A DNA stretch of 64,000 nucleotides from Prescottella subtropica (GCF_005434945.1 NZ_SKCH01000007.1:62001-126000); one strand, 5' to 3'; positions 1-11,906 are shown, counted from the first letter of the stretch. Translations and numbers: made by a program. The notes: a model not told the origin generated them from the sequence alone.

Positions 1-56
1 CGCACGGGGTGCTGATGTTCTGACCGGGCAGGTCCGGATGCGGGGGAGTCGGAGGC

Positions 57-422
57 TCAGTCGGAGAGCACGGCGTCGGCCTCGATCTCGATCAGCAGGT
101 CGGCGTCGATGAGCGCGCTCACCTCGAGAATCGTGGTGGCCGGGCGGATCTCGCCGAACACCTCACCGTGCGCGCGGGCCGCCTCCTCCCATGTGGACAT
201 GTCCCGCAGGTACATCCGGGTGCGGATGACGTCGGTCAGCGACGCCCCCGCCTCGGTGAGGGACGCGGCGATCGTGGCGAGCGCCCCGCGGGTCTGCTCC
301 TCGAGCGTCGCGCCGGGAGAGGTGGTGCCGGACACCGCGACCTGGTTGCCGATCCGCACCGCGCGCGAATAGCCGATCTTCGGCTCCCACTCGGAGCCGG
401 ACGAGATGTTCTGTCGAGTCAT
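57..422 (-). CDS. RidA/YjgF family protein
   Basis: The product has 121 residues and the YjgF/YER057c/UK114 fold signature: a VSGTTSPG stretch near residue 30, EEQTRGAL near 41, RTRMYLRDM near 67 and RPATTILEVSAL at 92-103. Arg93 sits where RidA proteins carry the arginine that binds the imine carboxylate. The family hydrolyses reactive enamine/imine intermediates or related compounds, usually as a cytosolic trimer. A longer open frame runs upstream to 707, but family similarity begins at the ATG at 420-422 (MTRQN), and the typical family length of 120-130 residues supports that start. It is divergent from the radical SAM remnant and lacks obvious operon partners. The exact substrate cannot be read from the sequence. 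Confidence 0.9.
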   Translation of the reverse strand: MTRQNISSGSEWEPKIGYSRAVRIGNQVAVSGTTSPGATLEEQTRGALATIAASLTEAGASLTDVIRTRMYLRDMSTWEEAARAHGEVFGEIRPATTILEVSALIDADLLIEIEADAVLSD

Positions 423-519
423 GGGCGAGATTGTCTCAGGCGCACGGGGAACGGCTTCGGCGGCGGTCGGTGGTGGGACACCTGTTGACACGGATTCGCA
501 CACGTGTTCGACTGTGGGC

Positions 520-1038
520 ATGAGGTGGCAGGGGCAGGCACTCGGGGTCGACGACGGCACGCTCCCGGAGCCGGCGCGGGCCGGGCTCATGCGCAGTGTC
601 CGGATGCCGGAGTTCGTCGGCGTCACGTTCCACGAGGTGCTGTGCACGAGTGCTCTCGAGCGGGTGCCGGAGGGGTCGGCGCTGCCGTTCCGCTTCGGCG
701 TCACCACGTTTCGCGACTGCCCGGGCGATGCCGCCGGTCAGCTCGTGGTCGCAGCGAACGTGGCCGCGGTCCTGCAGCGGGAGCTGGCCCGCCGGTCGTG
801 GAATCGGGAGCACGTCGTGCTGGGCGCCGACACCGACCCGTACCAGCGGGCCGAGGGCCACTACCGGTTGATGCCGGCGATCATCGGCGCCCTCACCGAG
901 TCGCGCACCCCGTTCACGATCCTGACGAAAAGCGCACTGCTGCAGCGGGATCTGCCGCTGCTCCGGCAGGCGGCCGAGACGGTCCCGGTCGGGATCGGGG
1001 CGTCTCCCAGTACGGTCCGCGCAGCAACCGCTTGCTGA
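520..1038 (+). pseudogene. Decayed radical SAM protein gene (Rv2578c-like), two deletions
   Basis: From the ATG at 520 the frame matches the Rv2578c-like radical SAM family: MRW start, GVTFHEVLC, LPFRFGV, a NVAAVLQREL block, then DTDPYQRAEG and PFTILTKS. The segment that should carry the CX3CX2C iron-sulfur motif is missing. After LPFRFGVTTFRDCP the frame jumps straight to the later QLVV block, losing about 20 residues in frame. Homology stops at VPVGIGAS (about nt 1008), where the family normally continues for another 150 or so residues. The last ten codons are antisense to the neighbouring acyl-CoA ligase. Without the cluster ligands it cannot be an active radical SAM enzyme. The family comparison is from memory, not an alignment. 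Confidence 0.7.
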
Positions 1039-2524
1039 TCTTGCCCATCGTGCTGCGCCCCAACGACTCCCGGAACTCCACGGTCCGCGGCACCTTGTAT
1101 CCGGCCAGCACGGTGCGGCAGTGCGCGATCAGCTCACCGGCGTCGGGGAGGGCCCCGGGATCGGCGGGCACGACGAGCGCGTGCACCGACTCGCCCATGT
1201 CGGTGTCCGGCACCCCGATCACCGCGACGTCCACGACGTGCGGGTGCGCGGCGAGGACGTGTTCGATCTCGGCGGGATAGATGTTGACGCCGCCCGAGAT
1301 GATCAGGTCGGTCTCCCGGTCGGTGATGAACACGAACCCGTCGTCGTCGACGTAGCCGACGTCGCCGAGCGTGAACAGGCCCGGCCGGATCAACGCGTCC
1401 GACGTCTTCTGCGCCGCACCGAGATACGCGACGCAGCGGCCGTCACGCTCCTCGAACGCGAGCCGGCCCTCCGCTCCGGGCGGCAGTTCGGTGCCGGACG
1501 CGTCGACCGCGACCGCCCGCACGTACGGGGGCCGCACCCGGCCCACACTGCCCGGACGGTCCAGCCATTCCGCGCTGGTGATGCCGCACAGCGGACCGGA
1601 TTCGCTGCCGCCGTACGAGTCGTACAGGATCGGACCGAACCAGTCGATCATCGCCCGCTTCACGTCCGGCGGGCAGGCGGCGCCGGTGTGCGTCACCCAC
1701 TCGAGCGAGCCGACGTCGTAGCGGGAGCGGGCGGCCTCCGGCAGGGCCAGCAGCCGGCGGAAATGCGTCGGCACCATCAGGGTCGTGGAGATGCGGTGCC
1801 GCTCGATCGTCGCCAGGACGGTCTCGGCGTCGAACTTCTCGAGGACGGTGACGGGCCGCCCGCACGCGATCAGCCGCACCCCCGCGAGCGGGCCGGTGTG
1901 GTGCAGCGGGCCCACCACCAGATGCCCGCCACCGTGGGCCAGGGGCAACTCCTGCATCGAGCGCACGTACTGCTCGACGCTCGTCCCCGGCACGGGGCTG
2001 CCGGCGAGCGCGTGCACACCCTTCGGGGTGCCCGTCGTCCCGGACGTGTACGACAGGAACGGTTGCGCCGCAGCGCCACCCGGCGGATCGTCGGCCGATG
2101 CCCCGGCGAGCCACGCATCCCATCCGGTGACGTCGTCGCGCCCGCCGCGCCAGCCGACGACGAGTGACACCCCCGCCAGCCGGGCCGCCTCGGCGCCGAC
2201 GGCGGCGTTCTCCGGGCCGACCAGCAGCACCCGCGCCCGCGAGTCCTCGAGGAGGTACGCCAGTTCGGGGGCGGTCAGGTGGAAGCTCGCGGGAACGGGG
2301 GAACAGCCGGCGTGGATGATCCCGGCGTGCGCGAGGACCGTCTCGGCGGCGTTGCGGGCGAACACCGCGACCCGGCGGTCCGGGCCGACGTCGGTGGCCC
2401 GCAGCGCGTTCGCGACCCGGTTCACGGCGTCGCCCACGTCGGTCCAGGACAGTGCGACGCGGCTGTCGCGCAACGCGACCTCGCCGGGTGCGTCGAGGGC
2501 ACGTTCACGGTGCACGATCGCCAC
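914..2524 (-). CDS. AMP-binding acyl-CoA ligase, C-terminus apparently replaced
   Basis: This 536-residue class I adenylate-forming enzyme would activate a carboxylic acid with ATP and join it to CoA. Visible motifs are the P-loop [12 protein letters not shown] near residue 157, the [10 protein letters not shown] block, [31 protein letters not shown] and the A10 lysine in STMGKISKR (K495). The start is GTG at 2522-2524, preceded by a GGAGG-like Shine-Dalgarno. The recognisable protein ends at GPYW (residue 506). The last 30 residues are Pro/Arg/Ala-rich read-through into the antisense of the decayed radical SAM gene, so a deletion seems to have removed its native stop. The catalytic lysine is retained, so activity is plausible. 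The acid substrate is unknown. Confidence 0.9.
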   Translation of the reverse strand: MAIVHRERALDAPGEVALRDSRVALSWTDVGDAVNRVANALRATDVGPDRRVAVFARNAAETVLAHAGIIHAGCSPVPASFHLTAPELAYLLEDSRARVLLVGPENAAVGAEAARLAGVSLVVGWRGGRDDVTGWDAWLAGASADDPPGGAAAQPFLSYTSGTTGTPKGVHALAGSPVPGTSVEQYVRSMQELPLAHGGGHLVVGPLHHTGPLAGVRLIACGRPVTVLEKFDAETVLATIERHRISTTLMVPTHFRRLLALPEAARSRYDVGSLEWVTHTGAACPPDVKRAMIDWFGPILYDSYGGSESGPLCGITSAEWLDRPGSVGRVRPPYVRAVAVDASGTELPPGAEGRLAFEERDGRCVAYLGAAQKTSDALIRPGLFTLGDVGYVDDDGFVFITDRETDLIISGGVNIYPAEIEHVLAAHPHVVDVAVIGVPDTDMGESVHALVVPADPGALPDAGELIAHCRTVLAGYKVPRTVEFRESLGRSTMGKISKRLLRGPYWETPRSRPGPSRPPAGAAADPAAAVRFSSGS

Positions 2525-2580
2525 GGGGCCTCCGGAACTCGTCGAGCGAATCTGTTCCGGACCAGGTTAGGTGGCGCCGG

Positions 2581-3519
2581 TCAGCGCAGCGCAGGGGGAG
2601 CGTCGAGGGTGCGCGCCGAGTACGTGTCGCATGCGCGCACCTGCCCGGTCGTGTACCCGGCGAGGAACCACTTCTGCCGCTGCTCCGACGACCCGTGCGT
2701 CCAGCCCTCCGGGTTCACCCGGGCACCGGCGGACCGCTGGATCCGGTCGTCGCCGACCGCGGACGCCGCCGACAGCGCGTCCCGGATGTCGGTGTCGGTG
2801 AGCGGCTTCAGGATCGGGACACCACCGCCCGGGGCGGGCTGGGTCGCCGCATGGTTCGCCCAGATCCCGGCGTAGCAGTCGGCCTGCAGTTCGGTCCGCA
2901 CCGCCTGCGACGTCGCCCCCTGCGGATCCCGCTGCGCCCGGCCGATGTCCCCGAGCTGGTTCTGGATGTGGTGCCCGAACTCGTGCGCGACGACGTACTC
3001 CTGCGCGAGTGCGCCGTCGTTGGCGCCGAACCGGTCGGTGAGCAACTGGAAGAAGCTGGTGTCGAAGTAGGCGGTCGAATCGGCGGGGCAGTAGAACGGG
3101 CCGACGTCGGACGTGGCGTTGCCGCAGCCGGTGTTCACCGCACCCGAGAACAGCCGCACCGACGGCGCCTCGTACGCCACCCCGGTCTGTGCGGGCAGCT
3201 CGGCGTCCCACACGTGGTCGAGGCTGCCGACGGTGTAGACGACACGGCAGTCGACGTCGGCGTTGGCGTCGGCGCCGCTGCGGCACTTCTCGGCGAGAGC
3301 ACCGGCCACGGAACTGGTTCCCGCGTCGAGCGTCTGCGTCGTCGACCCGGACAGGCCGCCGAGCAGCGATCCCGGATCACCGCCGAGGAGCAGGGCCAGC
3401 ACCAGCACGATCAGGCCGCCGGCGCCGCCACCGAGCGCGATCTTGCCGCCGCGGCCGCCGCCACCGCCGCTCGTGGACACCCGCCCCACATCGACGTGCG
3501 CGTTGTCGTTGAAGGTCAT
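2581..3519 (-). CDS. Neutral zinc metallopeptidase (YpfJ family), membrane anchored
   Basis: The 312-residue protein has a Gly-rich N-terminus, one hydrophobic segment at about 27-47, and an extracytoplasmic domain with the zinc motif HEFGH at 179-183. E210 in the [10 protein letters not shown] block is the likely third ligand. This is the putative neutral zinc metallopeptidase family (YpfJ/KPN_02809), whose substrates are unknown; mycobacteria carry a relative in the aspS region. Four cysteines (80, 91, 132, 144) could form disulfides outside the membrane. The ATG at 3517-3519 was chosen over the longer frame to 3702 because family similarity and an AGGGAG Shine-Dalgarno start there. It is divergent from aspS. 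Confidence 0.9.
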   Translation of the reverse strand: MTFNDNAHVDVGRVSTSGGGGGRGGKIALGGGAGGLIVLVLALLLGGDPGSLLGGLSGSTTQTLDAGTSSVAGALAEKCRSGADANADVDCRVVYTVGSLDHVWDAELPAQTGVAYEAPSVRLFSGAVNTGCGNATSDVGPFYCPADSTAYFDTSFFQLLTDRFGANDGALAQEYVVAHEFGHHIQNQLGDIGRAQRDPQGATSQAVRTELQADCYAGIWANHAATQPAPGGGVPILKPLTDTDIRDALSAASAVGDDRIQRSAGARVNPEGWTHGSSEQRQKWFLAGYTTGQVRACDTYSARTLDAPPALR

Positions 3520-3611
3520 CTCTGTCCGCTCCCTGTCCGAAACCGCTGTGCCGGTCGTAACAGCATTCCAGTAATCCGGGCGTGCGTTTCCGATAACCCG
3601 CGGCCCCTCCG

Positions 3612-3617
3612 TAGGAT
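3612..3617 (+). promoter_or_regulatory. Putative aspS promoter, -10 element
   Basis: TAGGAT matches the actinobacterial -10 pattern TAnnnT and lies about 70 nt before the aspS GTG, in the gap between the divergent metallopeptidase and aspS. No clear -35 element is visible, so this is a weak inference. Confidence 0.35.
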
Positions 3618-3687
3618 CGCAGCAACAGAAAGTCCGTGCCCGAGGTGCGGATCGATCGCTGTGCCGAACGTTTGTGAAAGGAATCCC

Positions 3688-5466
3688 GTGCTGCGCACTC
3701 ACCTGGCCGGCTCGCTACGACCCGAGCACGCCGAGCAGACCGTCACCCTCACCGGTTGGGTGGCCCGGCGGCGCGATCACGGCGGGGTGATCTTCATCGA
3801 TCTCCGTGACGCGTCCGGCGTGTCCCAGGTCGTGTTCCGTGCGGGTGACGTGCTCGAGCAGGCGCACCGGCTGCGCGCCGAGTACTGCGTCAAGGTCACC
3901 GGCACGGTCGAGGTGCGTCCCGAGGGCAACCAGAACTTCGAGATCCCGACCGGTGCCATCGAGGTGAACGCCACCGCGCTCGAGGTCCTCAACGAGAGCG
4001 CGCCGCTGCCGTTCCAGCTCGACGACCAGCCCGGTGAGGAAGCCCGCCTCAAGCACCGCTACCTCGATCTGCGCCGCGAGGGTCCGGGCCGGGCCATCCG
4101 GCTGCGCTCGAAGGTCAACGCCGCCGCGCGGGCGGTGCTCGCGCACCACGAGTTCGTCGAGGTCGAGACCCCGACCCTGACCCGGTCCACCCCGGAAGGC
4201 GCCCGCGACTTCCTGGTGCCGGCCCGCCTGCAGCCGGGCAGCTTCTACGCGCTGCCGCAGTCGCCGCAGCTGTTCAAGCAGCTGCTCATGGTCGGCGGCA
4301 TCGAACGCTACTTCCAGATCGCCCGCTGCTACCGCGACGAGGACTTCCGCGCCGACCGGCAGCCCGAGTTCACGCAGCTCGACCTCGAGATGAGCTTCGT
4401 CGAGCAGGAGGACGTGATCCTGCTGGCCGAGGAGATCCTGCACGCGGTGTGGAAGCTCATCGGCCACGAGATCGTCACCCCGATCCCGCGGATGACGTAC
4501 GCCGAGGCGATGCGCCGCTTCGGCTCCGACAAGCCCGACCTGCGGTTCGGTGTCGAACTCGTCGAGTGCACCGAGTTCTTCTCCGACACCACGTTCCGCG
4601 TGTTCCAGGCCCCGTACGTCGGCGCCGTCGTCATGCCGGGCGGCGCGAGCCAGCCGCGCAAGCAGCTCGACGCGTGGCAGGAATGGGCCAAGCAGCGCGG
4701 CGCCAAGGGTCTCGCGTACGTGCTGGTCGGCGAGGACGGCACCCTCGGCGGTCCCGTCGCCAAGAACCTCACCGACACCGAGCGGGACGGCCTGGCCGCG
4801 CACGTCGGCGCACAGCCCGGCGACTGCATCTTCTTCGCGGCCGGCGGCGTCAAGTCGTCGCGGGCCCTGCTCGGTGCCGCGCGCGGCGAGATCGCCCGCA
4901 AGCAGGACCTCATCGATCCCGACGCGTGGGCGTTCGTGTGGGTCGTCGACGCGCCGCTGTTCGAGCCGGCCGACGAGGCCACCGCGGCCGGTGACGTCGC
5001 CCTCGGCTACAGCGCCTGGACCGCCGTGCACCACGCGTTCACGTCGCCCAAGCCGGAGTCGATCGACACGTTCGACACCGATCCCGGTTCGGCGCTCGCC
5101 TACGCCTACGACATCGTCTGCAACGGCAACGAGATCGGCGGCGGCTCCATCCGTATCCACCGCAAGGACGTCCAGGAACGCGTCTTCGCGGTGATGGGCA
5201 TCTCCGAGGAGGAGGCGCAGGAGAAGTTCGGCTTCCTGCTCGACGCCTTCGCGTTCGGTGCCCCGCCGCACGGCGGTCTCGCGTTCGGCTGGGACCGGAT
5301 CACCGCGCTGCTCGCGGGCCTCGACTCGATCCGTGAGGTCATCGCGTTCCCGAAGTCCGGTGGCGGTGTCGACCCGCTGACCGATGCGCCCGCCCCGATC
5401 ACGGAGCTGCAGCGCAAGGAGTCGGGTATCGACGCGAAGCCGGAGCCGGCCGCCGCAGCCGAATAG
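3688..5466 (+). CDS. aspS: Aspartyl-tRNA synthetase (probably non-discriminating)
   Basis: This 592-residue class IIb synthetase charges tRNA with aspartate. It has an N-terminal OB fold beginning RTHLAGSL with [15 protein letters not shown], motif 2 [16 protein letters not shown], the bacterial GAD insertion, and motif 3 GLAFGWDRI near the C-terminus. Actinobacterial enzymes of this type generally also load tRNA-Asn for later amidation by GatCAB. I infer the same here because the overall sequence resembles the mycobacterial enzyme; no asnS is present in the window. GTG at 3688 follows AAAGGA. The upstream frame to 2452 is spurious because it runs antisense through the metallopeptidase. A strong hairpin follows the stop. 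Confidence 0.98.
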   Translation: MLRTHLAGSLRPEHAEQTVTLTGWVARRRDHGGVIFIDLRDASGVSQVVFRAGDVLEQAHRLRAEYCVKVTGTVEVRPEGNQNFEIPTGAIEVNATALEVLNESAPLPFQLDDQPGEEARLKHRYLDLRREGPGRAIRLRSKVNAAARAVLAHHEFVEVETPTLTRSTPEGARDFLVPARLQPGSFYALPQSPQLFKQLLMVGGIERYFQIARCYRDEDFRADRQPEFTQLDLEMSFVEQEDVILLAEEILHAVWKLIGHEIVTPIPRMTYAEAMRRFGSDKPDLRFGVELVECTEFFSDTTFRVFQAPYVGAVVMPGGASQPRKQLDAWQEWAKQRGAKGLAYVLVGEDGTLGGPVAKNLTDTERDGLAAHVGAQPGDCIFFAAGGVKSSRALLGAARGEIARKQDLIDPDAWAFVWVVDAPLFEPADEATAAGDVALGYSAWTAVHHAFTSPKPESIDTFDTDPGSALAYAYDIVCNGNEIGGGSIRIHRKDVQERVFAVMGISEEEAQEKFGFLLDAFAFGAPPHGGLAFGWDRITALLAGLDSIREVIAFPKSGGGVDPLTDAPAPITELQRKESGIDAKPEPAAAAE

Positions 5467-5489
5467 GGCACGTCCGGACCCTGGTTCCC

Positions 5490-5534
5490 GATCACGGCCC
5501 CGCCCACGACACACCGTGGTGCGGGGCCGTGATC
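5490..5534 (+). terminator. Transcription terminator after aspS
   Basis: A perfect 14-bp inverted repeat (5490-5503 with 5521-5534, arm GATCACGGCCCCGC) encloses a smaller CCACG/CGTGG stem. It lies 24 nt past the aspS stop. It lacks a long T run, as is common for actinobacterial hairpin terminators. Confidence 0.75.
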
Positions 5535-5635
5535 GATCTGTGACCCTGAATTCGTGCAGGTCAGGGGCGTTCGACGGGTCGGGCCGGTCGTGATTGCCGG
5601 GCCGGAAACCGTTCCGACGGGTAGGTTGAGGAGCG

Positions 5636-6796
5636 ATGACCGCGATATTGGCGGACCCCCTCTCCGAGGTGGTAGCCGCAGCAGAGAAGTTGCTCACCCG
5701 CCGGACCGGTGCCACCGTCCGGCTCGTCGACCCGGTCGACCTCGGGGGGAGTGGACGGACGATCGTGCTCCGGGTCCGGGTCGCCGAGAACCCGTTCTCG
5801 CTGCCGCGGACGCTCGTACTCAAGCAGGTACTCGTCGACCGGACACCCGGCGCCGAGTCGGTGGACACGGCCGACTCGGTGGATGTGGCCTTCCTGCGCG
5901 AGGCCGTCTCCTACCAGTTCGCGACCGCCCTCGCGACGGAGAGCCGGCCCGGCGCCGAACTGCTCGCGTACGACTTCGACGAACGCCTCCTCGTGCTCGG
6001 CGACCTGGGGGATTCCACGCCGTTCGCGTCGCTGCTCGACAGCACCGACCCGGACACCGTCACCAACTCGCTGATGGCGATGGCGCAGGCGCTGGGCCGC
6101 ATGCACGCGGCCACCGTCGGCCGCGAAGAGGACTTCACCGCGCTGCTGCGTCGCGCCGAGGTCGCGCACTGCGGTGACGTCGTCGCCGAGCAGGCTGCGG
6201 CCGCGCTCGCCACGGTCCCGGCACTGCTCACCGACGATCTCGGTGTCGCCGTGTCCGACGATGTCCTCGCGGTCGCGGACCGGGCCGCGAAACTGTTCGG
6301 GGGCGGCCGGTTCCGGGCGTTCAGCCCGTCGGACCTGTGCCCCGACAACATCATCGTCAACGACGCCGGTGTCCGGTTCCTCGACTACGAGTGGGGCGGC
6401 TTCCGGGACGCCACCCTCGACCTCGCGTATGCGCTGGTGTCGTTCCCGGCGTGCCTGTGCAGCATCGACCTGTCGTACGACCGGGCCCGGGCCATGACCG
6501 AGGCGTGGCGGGCCGAGGTGGTCGGCATGTGGCCGGCTCTCGCGGACGACGCCCTGCTCACCGAACGGGTCCTCGACGCGCAACTGGTGTGGGTGTGGCT
6601 GTCCACGTATCTGTTCCTGCCCGAGGACTATGCGCGGATCGCCGCGGTCCGGGACCATCAGTTGTCCGCGCCGCGGGCCGACGCGCTCATCGCCCGCTGG
6701 GACAGCTTCGCCGAGTTCGCCGACCGGTCCGGGCACACCGGTCTCACCGAGCACGCGACCACCGTCGCGGCGCGACTGCGCGACACCCTCGTCTGA
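5636..6796 (+). CDS. APH-fold phosphotransferase family protein
   Basis: The 386-residue protein has the aminoglycoside-phosphotransferase/choline-kinase fold. A possible ATP lysine is at 63 (VLKQ). The catalytic loop is SDLCPDNIIV, with D233 and N238 where the family has HGDxxxxN, and the metal-binding aspartate is in RFLDYEWGG (D250). The histidine usual in the catalytic loop is replaced by serine. Such proteins phosphorylate small molecules (aminoglycosides, choline, sugars) or may have other roles. Nothing nearby identifies the substrate, and this should not be called a resistance gene. It stands alone, 3 nt before the convergent tetR stop. GAGGAG precedes the ATG, and a TAGGTT -10-like hexamer lies at 5622-5627. 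Confidence 0.85.
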   Translation: MTAILADPLSEVVAAAEKLLTRRTGATVRLVDPVDLGGSGRTIVLRVRVAENPFSLPRTLVLKQVLVDRTPGAESVDTADSVDVAFLREAVSYQFATALATESRPGAELLAYDFDERLLVLGDLGDSTPFASLLDSTDPDTVTNSLMAMAQALGRMHAATVGREEDFTALLRRAEVAHCGDVVAEQAAAALATVPALLTDDLGVAVSDDVLAVADRAAKLFGGGRFRAFSPSDLCPDNIIVNDAGVRFLDYEWGGFRDATLDLAYALVSFPACLCSIDLSYDRARAMTEAWRAEVVGMWPALADDALLTERVLDAQLVWVWLSTYLFLPEDYARIAAVRDHQLSAPRADALIARWDSFAEFADRSGHTGLTEHATTVAARLRDTLV

Positions 6797-6799
6797 TCG

Positions 6800-7330
6800 C
6801 TAGTTCTCCGCGGTGGGCGCCGCACCGCGCAGCAGCAGGTCGACGGCGCGGTACAGGTTGTCGCGGGCCGCGTCGGCCAGTCCGGGGGAGTCGACGGTCG
6901 TCCGGGCAGCCGCCGCGGTCAGCGTGAACACCGCCGACGCGATCGCCGCCACGTCGCGGCGGTCGAGACCGCCCGGCAGCAGGATCGCCAGCAGGGCGTC
7001 GAGCACCGCCTGCTGATGCGGTCCGACGCCGGGCCGCCCGTGCACCAGATCGAGCATCCACGGGTGGGCGACGTAGCGGTCGAGCAGTCGGCCGGCCCAC
7101 TCCGTCACCGACATCGGCGGCGGTGCCGCCAGCCCGTCGTGGGCGGCGTCGAACATGACCGCGAGCAGGTCGTCCTTGCCTGTGACGTACGTGTACAGCG
7201 CCATCGCGGTGCAGCCGAGTCGGTCCCCGACGGCGCGCAGTGGCACCGCAGCGGTGCCGCGCTCGTCGGCCAGTGCCGTCGCGGCATCCACGATCGCGTC
7301 CAGCGTCAACCGGTCCGGGGGTGCGGCCAC
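6800..7330 (-). CDS. TetR family transcriptional regulator
   Basis: This 176-residue repressor-type protein has an N-terminal helix-turn-helix at about residues 22-52 (AVPLRAVGDRLGCTAMALY, then TYVTGKDDLL) and an all-helical ligand-binding C-terminal half. The start is GTG at 7328-7330 with AAGGAG four nt upstream. That Shine-Dalgarno lies inside the first of two perfect 13-bp palindromes that look like its own operator, so autoregulation is likely. It diverges from a tiny cysteine-rich gene. No efflux pump or enzyme of its own is adjacent, so the ligand and regulon are unknown. Confidence 0.93.
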   Translation of the reverse strand: MAAPPDRLTLDAIVDAATALADERGTAAVPLRAVGDRLGCTAMALYTYVTGKDDLLAVMFDAAHDGLAAPPPMSVTEWAGRLLDRYVAHPWMLDLVHGRPGVGPHQQAVLDALLAILLPGGLDRRDVAAIASAVFTLTAAAARTTVDSPGLADAARDNLYRAVDLLLRGAAPTAEN

Positions 7331-7337
7331 CGTGCTC

Positions 7338-7372
7338 CTTACGTTGTAAGGAAATGTACTTTACGGCGTAAA
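7338..7372. promoter_or_regulatory. Paired palindromic operator, probably for the TetR regulator
   Basis: Two perfect 13-bp palindromes, CTTACGTTGTAAG (7338-7350) and TTTACGGCGTAAA (7360-7372), share the TTACnnnGTAA core. Their centres are 22 bp apart, about two helical turns. The first covers the tetR Shine-Dalgarno, and a TACATT -10-like hexamer for tetR (7353-7358, minus strand) lies between them. This arrangement fits cooperative binding by TetR dimers and autorepression. Binding itself is inferred. Confidence 0.75.
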
Positions 7373-7406
7373 CGGCGCTGGTGGGAGGGGAATGTCGACT
7401 GACGCA

Positions 7407-7424
7407 TATACCCCGTGGGGTATA
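7407..7424. promoter_or_regulatory. CsoR-type palindrome over the promoter of the cysteine-rich gene
   Basis: TATACCCCGTGGGGTATA is an 18-bp palindrome, perfect apart from its central GT. It resembles operators of CsoR-family copper or persulfide sensors (ATACCCC spacer GGGGTAT). Its right half overlaps a -10-like TATAGT at 7421-7426, so a bound repressor would block transcription of the 52-residue gene at 7465. No csoR gene lies in the window. Confidence 0.6.
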
Positions 7425-7464
7425 GTCGTCGCTGTTCTCGTACCCCGCACCCCGAGGAGACCCT

Positions 7465-7623
7465 GTGTGCCGCGCCGTCACCTGCACCACCTGTTCCAAG
7501 ACCACGTGGAGCGGCTGCGGCCGGCACGTCGACGACGTGATGCGGTCGGTGCCGAAGGCGCGGCAGTGCACGTGCGAGCGGCCCGCCAGGCGAGGCTTCC
7601 TCGCGGCGCTGTTCGGTCGGTGA
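7465..7623 (+). CDS. Small cysteine-rich putative zinc-binding protein (52 aa)
   Basis: The frame opens at GTG 7465 after GAGGAG (7454-7459, spacing 5) and encodes 52 residues starting VCRAVTCTTCSKTTWSGCG. Cysteines at positions 2, 7, 10, 18, 39 and 41 form CxxC and CxC patterns that suggest a metal-binding knuckle, and the C-terminus ends in the short aromatic tail FLAALFGR. Similar 50-residue proteins with MCRAVTC starts occur widely in actinobacteria with no assigned function (from memory). A CsoR-like palindrome over the promoter suggests metal- or thiol-linked control. The coding reading is supported by the Shine-Dalgarno, the clean stop 19 nt before rarA, and the residue pattern. Confidence 0.75.
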   Translation: MCRAVTCTTCSKTTWSGCGRHVDDVMRSVPKARQCTCERPARRGFLAALFGR

Positions 7624-7630
7624 GAACTAG

Positions 7631-7636
7631 TAGCGT
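7631..7636 (+). promoter_or_regulatory. Leaderless-type -10 element for rarA
   Basis: TAGCGT ends 7 nt before the rarA GTG at 7643, so transcription would begin at or next to the start codon. No Shine-Dalgarno is present in the 19-nt gap, consistent with a leaderless mRNA. Confidence 0.55.
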
Positions 7637-7642
7637 CGGGGC

Positions 7643-9058
7643 GTGACTGATTTCTTCGGCGCCCCCGACGCCGACGGCGACGCCGGACTGTTCGAGACCC
7701 CGGACCCCGCGCCGGACCCGGAGCCCGAACCGCTGCCGCCGCGCGCGTCGCGGCCGCTGCCGGCTGCCGCACCCGGAGCACCGCTCGCCGTCCGGATGCG
7801 TCCGGCGACGCTGTCCGAGGTGGTCGGCCAGCAGCATCTGCTCGGTCCGGGGACGCCGCTGCGCCGGCTCGTCGAGGGGTCGGGGGCGTCGTCGGTGCTG
7901 CTGTACGGGCCGCCCGGTACCGGCAAGACGACGCTCGCGTCCCTGATCTCCGGGGCCACCGGCCGCACGTTCGAGGCGCTGTCGGCGCTGTCGGCCGGGG
8001 TGAAGGAGGTGCGCGGCGTCATCGAACTGGCGCGCCGACGACTGCTGCAGGGCGAGCAGACGGTGCTGTTCATCGACGAGGTGCACCGCTTCTCCAAGAC
8101 CCAGCAGGACGCGCTGCTCGCCGCGGTCGAGAACCGGATCGTGCTCCTCGTCGCGGCCACCACCGAGAACCCGTCGTTCTCGGTGGTCTCGCCGCTGCTG
8201 TCCCGGTCGCTGGTACTGAACCTGCAGTCCCTCACCGCCGACGACATCCGCACCGTCATCGAACGCGCCCGCACCGACGAGCGCGGCCTCGGCGGCACCG
8301 TCGAGATCGCCGACGACGCCCTCGAACACCTGGTGCGGCTCGCCGCCGGGGACGCGCGACGCGCCCTGACCGCGCTCGAGGCGGCCGCCGGTACCGCCCT
8401 CGACCGCACCGACACCCGGCCCGCTCTGCTCGACCTCGACACCGTCGAGGCCAGCGTCGACAAGACCGCCGTCCGCTACGACCGGGACGGCGACCAGCAC
8501 TACGACGTCATCAGCGCGTTCATCAAATCCATCCGCGGCTCCGACGTCGACGCCGCCCTGCACTACCTGGCCCGGATGATCACGGCGGGGGAGGATCCGC
8601 GGTTCATCGCCCGCCGCCTCGTCGTGCACGCCAGCGAGGACATCGGCATGGCCGACCCGACGGCACTGCAGACCGCGACCGCCGCCGCGCAGGCCGTGCA
8701 ACTGATCGGGATGCCGGAGGCGCGGCTCGCGCTCGCGCAGGCCACCATCCACCTGGCGACCGCACCCAAGTCGGGGGCCGTCATCGCCGCGCTCGGGGCG
8801 GCGATGGCCGACGTCGCCGCCGGCAAGTCCGGGCTCGTACCCCCGCACCTGCGGGACGGCCACTATGCGGGGGCCGCCGGTCTCGGCAACGGCATCGGCT
8901 ACAAGTACCCGCACGACCACCCCGACGGGGTGCTGCGGCAGCAGTATCCGCCCGACGCGATCGTCGGCGTCGACTACTACGTCCCCACCGCGCACGGCGC
9001 CGAACGGGAGATCGCCGCCCGCGTCGGGAAGCTGCGCCGGATCGTGCGCGGACGCTGA
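7643..9058 (+). CDS. rarA: Replication-associated recombination protein A (AAA+ ATPase)
   Basis: RarA/MgsA (WRNIP1 family) acts at stalled replication forks as a tetrameric AAA+ ATPase. The 471-residue protein has a Pro/Asp-rich N-terminal 45 residues, then Walker A GPPGTGKT (89-96), Walker B LFIDEVHR (D145, E146), sensor 1 in AATTENPS, and a C-terminal clamp-loader-like tetramerisation domain ending [18 protein letters not shown] at 7643 gives a normal family length. It precedes alaS, as in mycobacteria. Confidence 0.96.
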   Translation: MTDFFGAPDADGDAGLFETPDPAPDPEPEPLPPRASRPLPAAAPGAPLAVRMRPATLSEVVGQQHLLGPGTPLRRLVEGSGASSVLLYGPPGTGKTTLASLISGATGRTFEALSALSAGVKEVRGVIELARRRLLQGEQTVLFIDEVHRFSKTQQDALLAAVENRIVLLVAATTENPSFSVVSPLLSRSLVLNLQSLTADDIRTVIERARTDERGLGGTVEIADDALEHLVRLAAGDARRALTALEAAAGTALDRTDTRPALLDLDTVEASVDKTAVRYDRDGDQHYDVISAFIKSIRGSDVDAALHYLARMITAGEDPRFIARRLVVHASEDIGMADPTALQTATAAAQAVQLIGMPEARLALAQATIHLATAPKSGAVIAALGAAMADVAAGKSGLVPPHLRDGHYAGAAGLGNGIGYKYPHDHPDGVLRQQYPPDAIVGVDYYVPTAHGAEREIAARVGKLRRIVRGR

Positions 9059-9134
9059 CCCTCCCCGCGGGTCACAGACGGGAAACAATTGCCTCGCGGG
9101 TGAGCGTTAAGCTTGCCGAAGGCCGATTCGCGCT

Positions 9135-9150
9135 GCCCGGGTGACCGGGC
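9135..9150 (+). other. Small hairpin in the alaS leader
   Basis: GCCCGG (9135-9140) pairs with CCGGGC (9145-9150) across a GTGA tetraloop, a GNRA-type loop that stabilises RNA hairpins. It lies about 70 nt before the alaS start. A TAAGCT -10-like hexamer sits at 9108-9113, so the hairpin would be inside the 5' leader. I see no T-box motif. A regulatory role is speculative. Confidence 0.35.
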
Positions 9151-9221
9151 GGCGGCATCGGCGGACGAACACCGAGCTATTTCAGAGTCATCCGATGGAA
9201 CACAGGTAAGGACGAACCCAG

Positions 9222-11906
<2,685 letters not shown>

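Noticed and set aside
1-23. Possible 3' end of a plus-strand gene (stop at 21-23)
   Set aside because: Only six codons are in the window, so a coding call cannot be supported.
2452-3687. N-terminal extension of aspS in an open frame
   Set aside because: It is antisense to the acyl-CoA ligase 5' end and the metallopeptidase, and the synthetase homology starts at GTG 3688.
5636-6796. Aminoglycoside resistance gene
   Set aside because: The fold matches APH-type kinases, but the catalytic loop lacks the usual histidine and the context is chromosomal housekeeping, so resistance is not supported.
9059-9221. T-box leader before alaS
   Set aside because: The T-box and specifier stem-loop motifs are absent; only a small GNRA-type hairpin is seen.
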